DNA of 64,000 nt from positions 13,121,814-13,185,813 of the forward strand of contig CP136063.1 in assembly GCA_032622095.1 (NCBI GenBank), in the 5' to 3' direction. A model generated the notes under the pieces. That model was not told where the DNA came from. It did no database searches and saw only the letters and a program-made list of their open reading frames with translations. Shown piece by piece: positions 36,172-48,325 of the stretch. The DNA comes from Siphonodentalium dalli (lineage: Eukaryota > Mollusca > Scaphopoda > Gadilida > Siphonodentaliidae). The position numbers and the translations under genes were made by a program. The first letter of the stretch is position 1. Each line of letters begins with the position of its first letter.

Positions 36172-37261
36172 CGCCCGGTAGTGTAGACTCATATGTGGGC
36201 TGTGTATTACTATATCGTTTCGTGAATGGTGCTTGTAAACAAAACCACATATTTAGACGCACGTTTATTCAACAGAATGTAATAGAGTGATATAATAGAC
36301 TGAATGAATATACCAGTTTTTTGTAATTATTGCATCAGCACAACTTCTAACTCTTCCATACCCATTCTGTTATGAAACATAATATGATCGCACGTGACAC
36401 GTAGTGGAGCAACCACACAAATACATCAAACTGTCACAACAATTTCAATCTATACACGTAGTTTCCAACTGTTGCTGTGTCACGGCATGGGATTTCAAAA
36501 TGTTGAATATTTTCACCAAAGTTGGAGGGGCGGATTCCGCGGAACACTACGGTACAAGCACCCTGCCACCACATCTCTCGTTAAATCAACTCATACACCT
36601 CCATGCCAAACTAAACATAGCAATTTCCTACGTTTATCTATGACCAATATAAACGACTACATGAGCGCATTATCACAAAATATCACTGGGCAAATCTTTC
36701 GCACGAACAGTTTCATGGGCTCTTGTCAATAGAAAACATCCCTCGTTTGAATCCAGTCTATTTTTTCTAGAAAATGGTCTTTAGAGACGTCTCTTATTGC
36801 ATTTAAGTGTATACATTGTGGAAGGCAGCTGAATTAGCTCATGCCTGCAGGTCAACAATTCAAACTGATAGTCAAAAGGACATTTGAAAACATGATGAAG
36901 AATACAATCTTATATATACACACTAGGTCAAAAGAGGAACAAACAAAAAAAGGAACAATGAAAACCAAACAAACAAACAACACGTTTGTAGGGAGGGATC
37001 CAGGATCCCATATTTATTGTGTGCATATTGTATATAAAAAGTTGTATATGTGTTATGCGTGTTACTCATTAATGTGTGTCGTTGTAATAAAGCTTTGATT
37101 TGCGTACTGGTGACTAAAAGACTTATCAAAGTCAAATATACATTATATACGCCGTTTCCTAACTTATAACAAAAGCGATTATACGCTGATAGAGCCTCTA
37201 TTTATGGCCCGTGTGAGTACGGTCAATAAATCGTGTATGTGTATATATAAGGCCGTGGCTT
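36172..37261. other. Non-coding stretch, no gene recognised
   Basis: A short block at 36382-36415 (ATGATCGCACGTGACACGTA) is repeated at 38169-38205. A 112-codon frame at 36394-36732 has no recognisable character. Confidence 0.4.
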
Positions 37262-37690
37262 AAGAGCAGTAATGATATCGCCCTTTAGCTATATATATGG
37301 GCCTGACACGCTATACCGTTCGTTGGTACCAAACGCTAAAGAGTGGTATACCACTCTTCATCTTTATGGGTCTGATACGCTTAAGAACGGTAGGCTATAC
37401 CGCTCTTTAGCTGGTACCAAGGAACGGTATGGGCCTACCGCTCTTCAGCGCTGGTACTAATGTACGGTATACAGCTATTCAGTGATAAACGTCAAAGAAC
37501 GGGGCACAGGAGTGTTATACATCGGTATATACCAATATTTAGCTATACATGGTCCTGGCGCGATAAAGAACGGTCTTACATTACCATCCGTACTGCTCGA
37601 TATCCAGTGTCCGACTATAAAGAGTCGTATACCGCTCCTTAGCCCTCATCGCTAAAGAGCGGCATGCCGTTCTTGAGCCCTCAGTGCTAA
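37262..37690. repeat. Degenerate palindromic tandem array
   Basis: CTAAAGAGCGG and its complement CCGCTCTTTAG, together with GGTACCAA and GGTATA words, alternate every few tens of bases. Almost every unit can pair with its neighbour. No coding content. Confidence 0.6.
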
Positions 37691-38014
37691 AGCAACTTTG
37701 TATATATAATTGTGTCTATAGTCTAGTGATGTGAAATCAGTGTTTCTGGTAGAGAACAAATGTGTCTGGATTCTGGCCCACAAAGCCAAATGACGTAAAT
37801 GACGTCATGGACCATGTCATGACGTCTTCGCTGGTTTTTGTTCAGCTAACCAACGAAATTGGTCGAAATGAAACTAATCTATAGGCCTAAATCACATAGG
37901 AATTGTTCAGAAAAACTGAAGTTGGTAAATCCATAACCATTCCGTTGGTCCACTTCCGATTCTGTGATTTCACCATTTCTTTTGGGAAATTATTGTTCCC
38001 AGGATGCTATGCGA
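37691..38014. other. Non-coding stretch
   Basis: Contains several TGACGTCAT-like words near 37790-37830. No gene seen. Confidence 0.3.
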
Positions 38015-38167
38015 AAGCGGAGCGGAAGTCACGTGATTTTTAACACATTTTTGTGCGCCGTTTTTCATCGCGTCGAAATTCTGTTTCATGGTATTGTAAA
38101 AATTAATGACGTCATTCACGCCTAAACTTGAAAAGCAACAACGCGCCTGTGGCGCGTTGTGGTTGCT
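38015..38167 (-). repeat. Dispersed 155-bp repeat ending in a GC hairpin, copy 1
   Basis: Nearly identical to 51731-51887: both run from GCGGAAGTCACGTGATTTTT to GTGGTTGCT and end with the hairpin CAACGCGCC-TGT-GGCGCGTTG. Only a few substitutions separate them. The end hairpin suggests a small mobile element. Confidence 0.75.
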
Positions 38168-38941
38168 AATATGATCGCACGTGACACGTAATGGAGCAAC
38201 CACAAATGTTATCATCAACTTCAATATTGCAATAATTATAGGATGTTGCGTACTACATGTACATGTACCTGTGCTACAATGTATACCACTCGGTGAGATG
38301 TCCGTATCATCATATTAAAATATCAGGTTAGAACGTGGGTTGAGAATTTGAGATATTACATGTATAATCACCAATAGCCACGTTACTAGTACCTGATGTT
38401 GCCAAGGAACCTTGTGAACTATTCAAACCCAGCATTAAATCGCTGAATACTTATGTCCCCCCCCCACCTACACGTAACTACCAACCCTGAGTTACAAGTT
38501 ATTTATAAATTTCAGACAAAAAATATGATAAGGACTGGTTGATCTTGGCGTAGTCTGCTATATAATTATATATGCATGGGGCTTTGATGTACACGTATAT
38601 ACCGGTAACAACATTATCCCGATTATGTTCAGTCCAAACATATTTTACTAAAGTTCAAACATCCGAAAATAACAGCTGAGAACCTGGTGTGAATTGAACT
38701 GTGGTGGGGTCTCAAGCTTATCTACCCCTGCACATCAGATCAAAATGCCATATATAGCATATGTAGCTTGAGGATGGATGTGATCCATCAAACCGCAGTG
38801 AATTCAACCAGGCCCACAGGTCCTAGATGTCTGCAATCACGCTACCACAGTACAGGTTAAAATGTTTAACGAATTATTTTTTCATGAATGCAGAAATTTT
38901 CTCATGAATAAAGTGGTAGGTAGATGTACATGTAAATTATG

Positions 38942-38980
<39 letters not shown>

Positions 38981-39435
38981 GCTGAAGTTGAATTAGAATT
39001 TCCAATGGATGGAAATGGAATGTCACTTTAATATTTGAGTTGGAAGTGTTCTGAATGTGAAGTGTCAATTTCATGAAATATGGATTGGTTCGTCTGAATG
39101 AATCGATATGTATGAACATACCACACATAAAGTGTCCCTTTAATGAAATGTTGAAATGATGGAATAAACAACGAATTTGCAATTTCCTTTAATGAAGAAA
39201 ACAATGATGAAATTGGTTTACATGTATGTCTACGGTAAGCTGGTGAAAATGTGAATTAACTGAATTAAATGAAATGCTGAAAGTGTCAATGACACTACCG
39301 GTATATACAATTTTGAAATTGAAAAGGGAATAATATCATATGTTACATTCAACAGAGTGATTAGGAATGCGGAAAGTTGAAATGTCTGAGTTATTCTAGA
39401 TTTATATCAACATGGAGATATACCGGAATATAAAG
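38168..39435. other. Non-coding stretch with a TA microsatellite
   Basis: A (TA)n run lies at 38948-38978. No gene was found in the rest. Confidence 0.5.
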
Positions 39436-40195
39436 TAAAATCCAAGATGGTTGCTGGCGGCTATGTTTGCAAATGAAATTCAAAAACATTTGATTGCTTC
39501 CATTTACATGTACTGTTAGTAGATCAATATCAAGATTAATATGAAGTTTGGAAATTATCGGCTGAGGAAAGTTGACTGTAGGGTGTGCCAAAGAATTTCC
39601 TCTTGCAAAGAGTGAAATCCAAGATGAGTCAGATGACTGCATGCGGACATGTTTTATACCACAAAATGACTCATTCAGATTTACATGCCAATGCTAAGTC
39701 ATGACAAATTCCATAATGATCAGACCAAAGCTATCACTTCTAGCCCATGCCAAAGGATTAAGTCATGCAATGAGTAAAGTAATGAGTAAAATCCAAGATG
39801 GCTGCCAATGGCCAACTTTTATGGCCGAATGACCCCAAAATGACTCGTCCCCATCTACATGCCAATATTAGCATTCATACAAATTTCATGAATATCAGGC
39901 GAGCAGTTCGGCATGTAGCCCGTGCTAATGGATTGAATTTTGAAATCCAAGATGGCCACTGGCGGCCTTGTTTTTTTTTATTTTTGCAGAATGACCCCAA
40001 AATGACTTATTTCCCATCTACATGTCATCTAAATTTAGTAGCAAAGAATTTAGTCATACAAAGAGTAAAGTCCAAGATGGCTTCTGGCGGCCATGTTTTA
40101 TGGCCGAATGACCCCAAAATGACTCGTTCCCATCTACATGTCAATATTAACATTCACGACAAAATTCATGTTGATCAGACGAAAACTCCGGCCAA
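39436..40195 (+). repeat. Diverged array built on a TCCAAGATGGC block
   Basis: TCCAAGATGG recurs at about 39441, 39609, 39790, 39952 and 40073, with nearby AATGACCCCAAAATGACT and ATCTACATGCCAATATTA blocks. The 196-codon frame from 39798 runs through this array and into the next element and is not credible as a gene. Confidence 0.6.
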
Positions 40196-40768
40196 TAGCC
40201 CATGTTCAACAAGAGGTGTGCACTCGAGTGCTAGCATACCCCCACTGCGGCAAATTCAACCCGCATTATCCGTAAACTCAACCAAAAAGATTTTTAACTT
40301 TAAAGAAAAATTCGGACTAATAATATCGATATGGTGTCACAAGAAGCTTGTACAGAAAAAATTATTCAAATCGGTTCACATTTGTTAAAGTTATTAAGTC
40401 AGACATAATTTTCTAAGTCAAAATAAGTCGAAAATGAGGTGTAATATTACGAAAAACAGTCTGAGCCAAGCCCTAGCCGCATCATGTAGAGAGGGTATTG
40501 TGAGAAGCATGTATACCAAAAATTATTGAAATCGGTTCACATTTGTTAAAGTTATTATGTCGGACCGAACCGCAATTAGCATCATGCGGAGACTGTCCTA
40601 AGGAGATTGCATACAAAAAATTATTGAAATCGGTTCATAGTTGTTCGAGTTATGAGGTCGGACGGACGGATGGACAGACGGACAAACAAACGGAGAAAGC
40701 GTGACGGACGGACGGACGCAGTCAATCCAGTATACCCCCATTTTCTTCGAAAGTGGGGGTATAATAAG
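40196..40768 (+). mobile_element. Short element with ATACCCCCACT inverted ends
   Basis: ATACCCCCACT near 40236 faces its complement AGTGGGGGTAT at 40752-40762. The interior has three diverged AATTATTGAAATCGGTTCA-AGTTGTT-type units and a GGACGGACGGA tract (40663-40720). No transposase frame is present. Confidence 0.55.
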
Positions 40769-40839
40769 TCATTTACTTAGGACAGTATAGTATCATCAGG
40801 GAAGTGGCAACTTGGGGGATCTTTGGGGGCGGGGGTGCT

Positions 40840-41830
40840 GATCCTGACTCCCCCCCCCCCCACATTATATAGCATTGTTGAAACAGTACAGTCGAGATGC
40901 ATTATAGTTCAACATTTGTCATTACCGCTTTATTAATTTATATCGATTCACAGTATGAACCCCTATTTTTCTATATAGCCCACCCCTGCCCAATTTATAT
41001 TTTTTTCATCGGTATAGTCGTGTTAGCTGTTACTGTTACGTACATATTTTATCATGTGATACTAATTTGTATTGTACTTCTATAGAAGTCCATAAATTAT
41101 TATTCTGGCACTATCTATAGAGATAGAGATAATTCAGATCCTGACCCCCCCCCCCTATTTTATAGCATTGTTGCAACAGTACAGTCAAGATGCATTATAG
41201 TTCAACATTTGTCATTACCGCTTTACTAATTTATATCGGTTCACAGTATGAACCCCTATTTCCCCATATAGCCCACCCCTGCCCCCCCCCCCCCAATTTA
41301 TGAATTTTTTCATTGGTATAGTCGTGTTATCTGTTACGTACATATTTTATCATGTTATAATAATTTGTATATATTACTATATACATGTATGTACATCAAT
41401 TGCTATTCCTTTCTATAGAGATAGAGATAATTCAGATTCCGCCCCCCCTATCGTATAGCCTTGGCGCGACAGCTCAGTCGCGATGCAATATGTGTCAACA
41501 TTGGTAGTTATCACTCTAATAATTTATATCAGTTCATCTGAATTAACCCCTATTTCTCCATATATCCATCCCCACCCCTGCATAATTCATTTATTTGTAA
41601 CATCGGTATAGTCTCCTTACGTTGATATTTTATTGTATTGTATTTTTTTTTTGTATTGTACTTCTATAGAAGTCCATAAATTATTAGAGATAGAGATAAT
41701 TCAGATCCTGACCCCCCCCCTTTATAGCATTGTTGCAACAGTACAGTCGAGATGCATTTTGTTCAACATTTGTCATTACACTTTACTAATTTATATCAGT
41801 CGCGATGCATTATGTGTCAACATTGGTCGT
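40840..41830 (+). repeat. Array with roughly 293-bp unit, 3.4 copies
   Basis: TATAGCATTGTTG (or a variant) occurs at about 40867, 41161, 41454 and 41723. Each is preceded by a poly-C tract and followed by CAGTACAGTCGAGATGCATT and later CCCCTATTTCTCCATATA. The last unit is shorter and runs directly into the 93-bp array. Confidence 0.8.
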
Positions 41831-41844
41831 TATCAAAATATTTG

Positions 41845-44240
41845 CTAAATATATATGCCCAGTGACTGTTTTAGTCCAATTAGAACAATGGGGACCCCTT
41901 AATTATCTACATTCTTTGACAATTTTATCATTTTTAATATGTGTTAAGCCAATGCATTCTCTTATATATGCGAGGCGACCTATGGTCGACTCTCATATAT
42001 AAGAGAATGCATTGGCACAGGGCCGTTCTGTTGGGCAAAGGGTTAATTTGGCAGAAACATGGGATGTTAATATGACAATATTTGCCGAAATTATATGCCC
42101 AGTGACTGTTTTAGTCCAATTAGATCAATGGGGACACCTTAATTTGGCAGAAAGATGGGATGTTATGACAATATTTGAAGAACTTATATGCCCTTTGACT
42201 GTTTTAATCCAATTAGAACAACGGGGACCCCTTAATTTAGCAGAAACATGGGATATTATGACAATATTTGCAAAAATGTATATGCCCAGTGACTTTTTTA
42301 ATCCAATTAGATCAATGGGGACCCCTTAATTTGGCAGATACATGGGGTGTTATCAGTGTTATGACAATATTTGCAGAATCGATATGCACAGTGACTGTTT
42401 TAGTCCAATTAGAACAATGGTTACCCCTTAATTTGGCAGAAACATGGGATGTTATGACAATATTTGAAGAATTGATATGCCCAGTGACTGTTTTAGTCCA
42501 ATTAGAACAATGGGGACCCCTTAATTTATTTGGCAGAAACATGGGATGTTATGACAATATTTGCAGAATTTATATGCCCAGTGACTGTTTTAGTCTAATT
42601 AGAACAATGAGGTCACCTTAATTTGGAAGAAACATTGGATGTTATGACAATATTTGCAGAATCTATATGCCCAGTGACTGTTTTAGTCCAATTAGAACAA
42701 TGGGGACCCCTTAATTCTCTACATTCTTTGACAATTTTATCATTTTTAATATGTGTTAAGCCAATGCATTCTCTTATATATGCGAGGCGATCTATGGTCG
42801 ACTCTCATATATAAGAGAATGCATTGGCACAGGGCCGTTCTGTTGGATAAAGGGTTAATTTGGCAGAAACATGGGATGTTATATATTTTATATGCCCAGT
42901 GACTGTTTTAGTCCAATTAGATCAATGGGGACCCCTTAATTTAGCAGAAACATGGGATATTATGACAATATTTGCAATAATTTATATGCCCAGTGACTGG
43001 TTTAATCCAATTAGATCAATGGGGACCCCTTAATTTGGCAGAAACATGGGGTGTTATCAGTGTTATGACAATATTTACAGAATCGATATGCACAGTGACT
43101 GTTTTAGTCCAATTAGAACAATGGTTACCCCTTAATTTGGCAGAAACATGGGATGTTATGACAATATTTGCAGAATTGATATGCCCAGTGACTGTTTTAG
43201 TCCAATTAGAACAATGGGGACCCCTTAATTTGGCAGAAACATGGGATGTTATGACAATATTTGCAGAATGTATATGCCCAGTGACTGTTTTAGTCTAATT
43301 AGAACAATGAGGTCACCTTAATTTGGCAGAAACATTGGATGTTATGACAATATTTGCAGAATTTATATGCCCAGTGACTGTTTTAGTCCAATTAGAACAA
43401 TGAAGAGCCCTTAATTTGGCAGAAACATGTGATGTTATGACGATATTTGCAGAATGTATATGCCCAGTGACTGTTTTAGTCCAATTAGATCAATGGGGAC
43501 ACCTTAATTTGGCAGAAAGATTAGATGTTATGACAATATTTGAAGAATTTATATGCCCATTGACTGTTTTAATTCCAATTAGAACAATGGGGACCCCTTA
43601 ATTTAGCAGAAACATGGGATATTATGACAATATTTGGAAAAATTTATATGCCCAGTGACTGTTTTAATCCAATTAGAGCAATGGAGACCCCTTAATTTTG
43701 CAGAAACATGTGATGTTATGACAATATTTGCAGAATTGATATGCCCAGTTACTGTTTTATTCCAATTAGATCAATGGGGACCCCTTAATTTGGCAGAAAC
43801 ATGGGGTGTTATGACAATATTTGCAGAATTGATATGCACAGTGACTGTCTTAATCCCATTAGAAGAATGGGACCCCTTAATTTGGCAGAAACATGGGATG
43901 TTATGACAATATTTCAAGAATTTATATGCCCAGTGACTGTTTTAGTCCAATTAGAACAATGGGGACCCCTTAATTTGGCAGAAACATGGGATGTTATGAC
44001 AATATTTGCAGAACTTATATGCCCAGTGACTGTTTTAGTCTAATTAGAACAATGAGGACACCTTAATTTGGCAGAAACATGGGATGTCATGACAACATTT
44101 GCAGAATATATATGCTCATTGATTGTTTTTAATCCAATTAGAACAATGGGGAACCCTTAATTTAGCAGAAACATGGGATATTATGACAATATTTGCAAAA
44201 ATTTATATGCCCAGTGACTGTTTTAATCCAGTTAAGCATC
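41845..44240 (+). repeat. 93-bp satellite, about 23 copies
   Basis: The unit reads GCCCAGTGACTGTTTTAGTC, CAATTAGAACAATGGGGACC, CCTTAATTTGGCAGAAACAT, GGGATGTTATGACAATATTT, and so on. The CAGTGACTG marker recurs mainly every 93 bp. Because 93 is divisible by three, one frame stays open over many units and yields a 31-residue repeat (LAETWDVMTIF ... VLVQLEQWGPLN). Two copies of a 23-bp-arm hairpin (41948-42016, 42760-42828) interrupt it about 812 bp apart, showing a larger internal duplication. Confidence 0.92.
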
Positions 44241-44305
44241 CCATTGTGTATCGATTGCATCACCTGACGTATGTACATGTATAGCACTTAATTTGGGGGA
44301 CATGT

Positions 44306-44465
44306 CTCTATTCCGAAGGTTCGCTATTCCGAAGGTTCATTATTCAGAAGGTTATTTTTGCAATTCCGAAGGTTCACTATATTCCGAAGGTTCGCTATTC
44401 CGAAGGTTCGCTATTCCGACAGTACGCTATTCCAATGGTTCTCTATTCCGTAGGTATGCTGTTCT
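44306..44465 (+). repeat. TTCCGAAGG minisatellite
   Basis: About ten imperfect copies of a 16-bp unit (CTATTCCGAAGGTTCG). It is the reverse complement of the minisatellites at 19440-19550 and in the 1,410-bp duplication, again next to a GGGGGACATGTCTCTATTCC word. Confidence 0.8.
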
Positions 44466-44590
44466 GATAATGATGGAAAAGCCGTACAAAACAATGGAAC
44501 CCTCAATTTAATGTCCTCATAGTATTAAACATCCATACCAAATTTCATTGTTATACCTCATATTAAAAGGCTAAGCCTAATTTCCCATAG

Positions 44591-45202
44591 CTTTGTGTGG
44601 CCCACATTATGTGAGTAGAGGGGGATGCCCAAAAGCAGAAGAGTCCACAAATAGAGTTACATGTACCATGTCTTACCCACCGGATGGGGATCCAAGCACA
44701 GAGTATCTGAATGTTTACTGTTGCAATATCTGTAAACATACTAGTACCAGTAGTCCAGTACACACAAGTCAACCTGACATACAATGTATCTGTAGGTGAG
44801 TGAGAATCTATAGCCATGTACGATCGGGAGTACTACTACATGTACATACTGAGAATGTATGATTATGTTGTGTGCCAGTGTGAATATATTTATATACATG
44901 TACCCGTAATGGTGTGAAATCCCATCCCCCCACCCAGCCCCACCAAGAAAAATATTTCAAAGTAATATACATATGTATCTAGATTCCAAACTCTTCATGT
45001 CTATTGTACTTGGTATACCTTATACATGTAACTTATATACTTATCTGCTAAAAGATCTGCCAGTTATTCTTTCTTCAGAGACAACAGTGCACTGGATTCG
45101 TATATACTGGTAATAATATCTGAAATACCAAAGAGAAGGTGCTGTTGTGTACGCATGCTACTGGTACATGTACATGAGGAACCTTATGAATATTCCATCT
45201 AA
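44591..45202 (+). CDS. Candidate two-exon Cys-rich gene fragment
   Basis: Exon a (44591-44795) follows a branch-point-like GCCTAAT and acceptor TTTCCCATAG. It encodes about 67 residues with eight cysteines, including LCGPHYVSRGGCPKAEEST and YLNVYCCNICKH, and ends at a consensus donor TGTAG|GTGAGT in phase 2. Exon b (45079-45202) follows a strong acceptor (TTATTCTTTCTTCAG) and continues in phase: DNSALDSYILVIISEIPKRR, CCCVRMLLVHVHEE, to a TAA at 45200. No family is recognised. Both splice sites are good and phases agree, but upstream exons were not found and exon b also tolerates a shifted acceptor (CAGAG). Confidence 0.33.
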
Positions 45203-46233
45203 ATATTCATTTACTGGTATATCAAGACGATTCAAGAGCCCTGACAAAGTTAAGAGATAAGAGACATTAAAGCATGACAGGCACATATCAAATTCTGGAT
45301 GTGTCATTCTGATGAATACTAGTACATGTAATGTATATACCGGTATACATGAACATGTATGTTAAACCTTAAGGTGCATGTACATTATTGTAATCAGATG
45401 ATACATGTATACAGGTACATGTACATTAAATCTGTTGTCGGGACATACTGGTGTGAACACATGTACATGTATGATACTGCTATCAGTATATGAAAGAGAA
45501 GTCATTTGTCACATGGACATAGAGAAAGATGGAGAAGATGTCTAACTGATCCCTGCATTAAAGATACATGTACTTTAGGGTTGGCATTGTGCACATGTAC
45601 CGTACTGTACATGTACCTTTATTGCTGTTGAAAAGGTCACAACAGTTAAAATCACCATAAACAGAAAGAATATTATGTTTAGACATACAATACATGTGCA
45701 GTACATGTGTATCGGTATGTAAAGTGTATGCGATAAAGTACAATCAACACAGGAGAAGGCAGGGAAACCCAACTGAATAAACTATGGTTAAAACTTCAAC
45801 CAAGCTGTTTACAACTTACCAATGTGCTATGACATCTCCCCCCATGTACCGGTACATGTTAAGTTACCATACCTTACCGGTATATCTTCCCATTTGCACC
45901 AATGACAGTTTTTCGTAGTCACATGGTCACGTACAATGAGAGCAATTGGCCATTCAATATTGAGGTAAACAAAATTCAGGTGCAGGAGAGGGGAGGGGTG
46001 GATAGACCGGGTAATTTTCAACAACAAAATTCTGAATTATAATGCCTCTGGCAAAGAAAAAACATCCTTCATTGTCACCAATGATATTTTTTTCGGAGTC
46101 ACATAGTAATATTGAAAGATAAAATGATACCACTGGTAACTGGCCACCTTACAGTAAGAACAGCCAGTCAATGACTGTGCGGTCGCTCACCAGACTGCAA
46201 AGACTGATAATACTGGGACTCTGGAGACCATAA
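45203..46233. other. Non-coding stretch with frequent ACATGTAC palindromes
   Basis: TACATGTAC-type words are especially dense at 45300-45720. A degraded family-C MITE left half is visible at about 45557-45680. No gene seen. Confidence 0.45.
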
Positions 46234-46346
46234 CTGTAGTTTTATTTAACTGTTAGCCGGTGGAGCCGTGGTGTAGTTGCATTTCGGCCGCTGTGGCAAT
46301 GCTAACTGCACCGCAGTTAAGTGGACACTTGTTTTGTCCAGCAGGG
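46234..46346 (+). mobile_element. Truncated TA-type MITE, family D
   Basis: The right third of the element at 50274-50631: GTTAGCCGGTGGAGCC through GTGGACACTTGTTTTGTCC to GCAGGG followed by TA. The left part is missing. Confidence 0.7.
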
Positions 46347-46349
46347 TAC

Positions 46350-47095
46350 TTTTTTTCTCCCCACATGTTCATAAACCAGACTTGAAAATTGGTGTCGCCT
46401 TATTAACTAAAATAAGCTGATGTGAAAGGTTGAAATATAATTTTTGTAAAGAGACTGTTCATTTGATGCAATAGAGTTAATTCTATGAGTACATGTACCA
46501 CAGTGAACAAGCCAGGGATTTTTTGGAGACACCTGTTTTTGGGCAATGATATTCCGAAGGCATATCCTGAATGACTGAGTGGAGGAAGGTTTGGGAGTGG
46601 GTAACCCGGGGTTACTAACCCCCTGCTGATGGTGGAGGCATGTTCTTCCTCCTGGAATTGTTTTTGAAAATCCATTGCATTGAGAGCTACCGTAATCTAG
46701 GGTTCTTTGCGTCAGTATTTTGAATTTTACTGAGAGGTCAATTTGATAAAGTTTCTCAACCATAACTTTGGAAATGTTTAGATATGTATGGATTGGAAAT
46801 TCTTATAAGTTATTGTCAGATATCCTTTGGTTTGAACAATGGATTATGCTTTAATATCCTGGCTGCTTGAAATGAGACTTACCATTATCACTTTTAATTC
46901 ATATAATAGGCTATTTTCTAAACAAGTGAGAGACACATACTAGTATATAATATACTAGTACAGAAACATTGTCTATTAAGTTAGTAATTACTATTAGTAC
47001 TAATCTCTGTTAATTTTTCATTTGGTTTCATGAGATCACACCTGATAACAAGGTTTATTTGATACAATTGTCATTGTTCCTGTAATATTTGTGAT
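46350..47095. other. Non-coding stretch
   Basis: Overlapping minus-strand frames at 46403-46763 lack any recognisable motif. No gene is called. Confidence 0.35.
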
Positions 47096-47588
47096 TGAAA
47101 TACGGAAGACTGAATGATAACAAACCTGAACTCAAACTACATGTATTTCAAGTTTTAACAGATGAAAGCTAGATAAAGCCCAACATACTTTTACAGTATG
47201 ATTCCAACTGTTAAACTTAAATATTTTTGTAAACTTAAATACCTTATGTCAATATATATAGATTTTTGATTGAAATACTGAAGGCTGAATGATAACAAAC
47301 CTGAACTCAAACTACATGTATTTCAAGTTTTAACAGATGAAAGCTAGATAAAGCCCAACATACTTTTACAGTATGATTCCAACTGTTAAACTTAAATATT
47401 TTTGTAAACTTAAATACCTTATGTCAATATATATAGATTTTTGATTGAAATACTGAAGGCTGAATGATAACAAACCTGAACTCAAACTACATGTATTTCA
47501 AGTTTTAACAGATGAAAGCTAGATAAAGCCAAACATACGTTTACAGTATGATTCCAACTGTTAAACTTAAATATTTTTGTAAACTTAA
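47096..47588 (+). repeat. 175-bp tandem repeat, 2.8 copies, interrupted
   Basis: TGAATGATAACAAACCTGAA recurs at 47111, 47286 and 47461. The third unit is cut at 47588 by a MITE and resumes at 48086 (TTAAATACCGTATGTCAATATA), so the original array had three complete units. Confidence 0.9.
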
Positions 47589-48085
47589 AGGCACGGTTGG
47601 CCTTAATTGTCGAAAATATTAATATTTGTTCCAAACACCGTAAACAGAAAAACATTAAAACGCATATAGTTTCGTCCATATATACCATGACCATCGCGTA
47701 AACAGCATGTTATCATAAAGACCTACAATATTTTACATAAGCAAGAGCCTGATTGTGTTACAGAAAACAGCACAATGCTACTGGCTAATCACACACAAAT
47801 GGCATAAACGCTCTTTATTAGCTCCCTATCAGGAATTCACCAACAAGAAAGCTCATTATATTTACCATCATAATATAAACAAACGCCAGAAAAGTTACTT
47901 GTTATGCTTTTGTTTACATAACAATGGTCAAACATATGACAATAACATACTGTTTATAAATGCGATATTTCTTATTTGTATACGGACAAAGTCTGTCTAC
48001 ATTTTGATGTTCTTTCTGTTTGTGGCGGTTTTTGACGGGTGGAAATATTTTTACAGGATACCCACCGCCAAGGCCAACCGTACCT
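47589..48085 (+). mobile_element. TTAA MITE, family C, intact copy
   Basis: A 497-bp element starting AGGCACGGTTGGCCTT and ending AAGGCCAACCGTACCT (one mismatch between inverted ends), with TTAA immediately outside at 47585-47588 and 48086-48089. Undisturbed units of the host 175-bp repeat show the empty site as CTTAAATACC, which confirms the insertion. A 127-codon frame inside has no recognised domain. Confidence 0.85.
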
Positions 48086-48325
48086 TTAAATACCGTATGT
48101 CAATATATATAGATAATTTCCATCTTGTTATGATATGAATCGGGACCAAATAGAAAAAAAAAGTAAAAAAAACAACAAAAAAACCTCTGGATATGACCCT
48201 GATGTACCGGTACCATGTGGCTATACTGGTAGTCACAATGAGTTACGCTATCCCCAAAGTTTCACTATCCCCAAAGTTTCACAAAAACAGGGAAATAGTG
48301 GATTTATTACTGTCAACGTCAAGTA

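Noticed and set aside
39798-40388. 196-codon ORF
   Set aside because: It runs across two unrelated repeats and has no domain; composition reflects the repeats.
42012-44043. Series of ORFs encoding LAETWDVMTIF-type repeats as a real protein
   Set aside because: Many units contain stops or frame changes and none has a plausible start or flanking domain; treated as satellite and reported only as an observation.
44591-45202. Resemblance of the Cys-rich candidate exons to a p53-type DNA-binding region
   Set aside because: A few shared residues (PP-x-G, C-x2-C) but the spacing between zinc ligands is wrong; too weak to claim.
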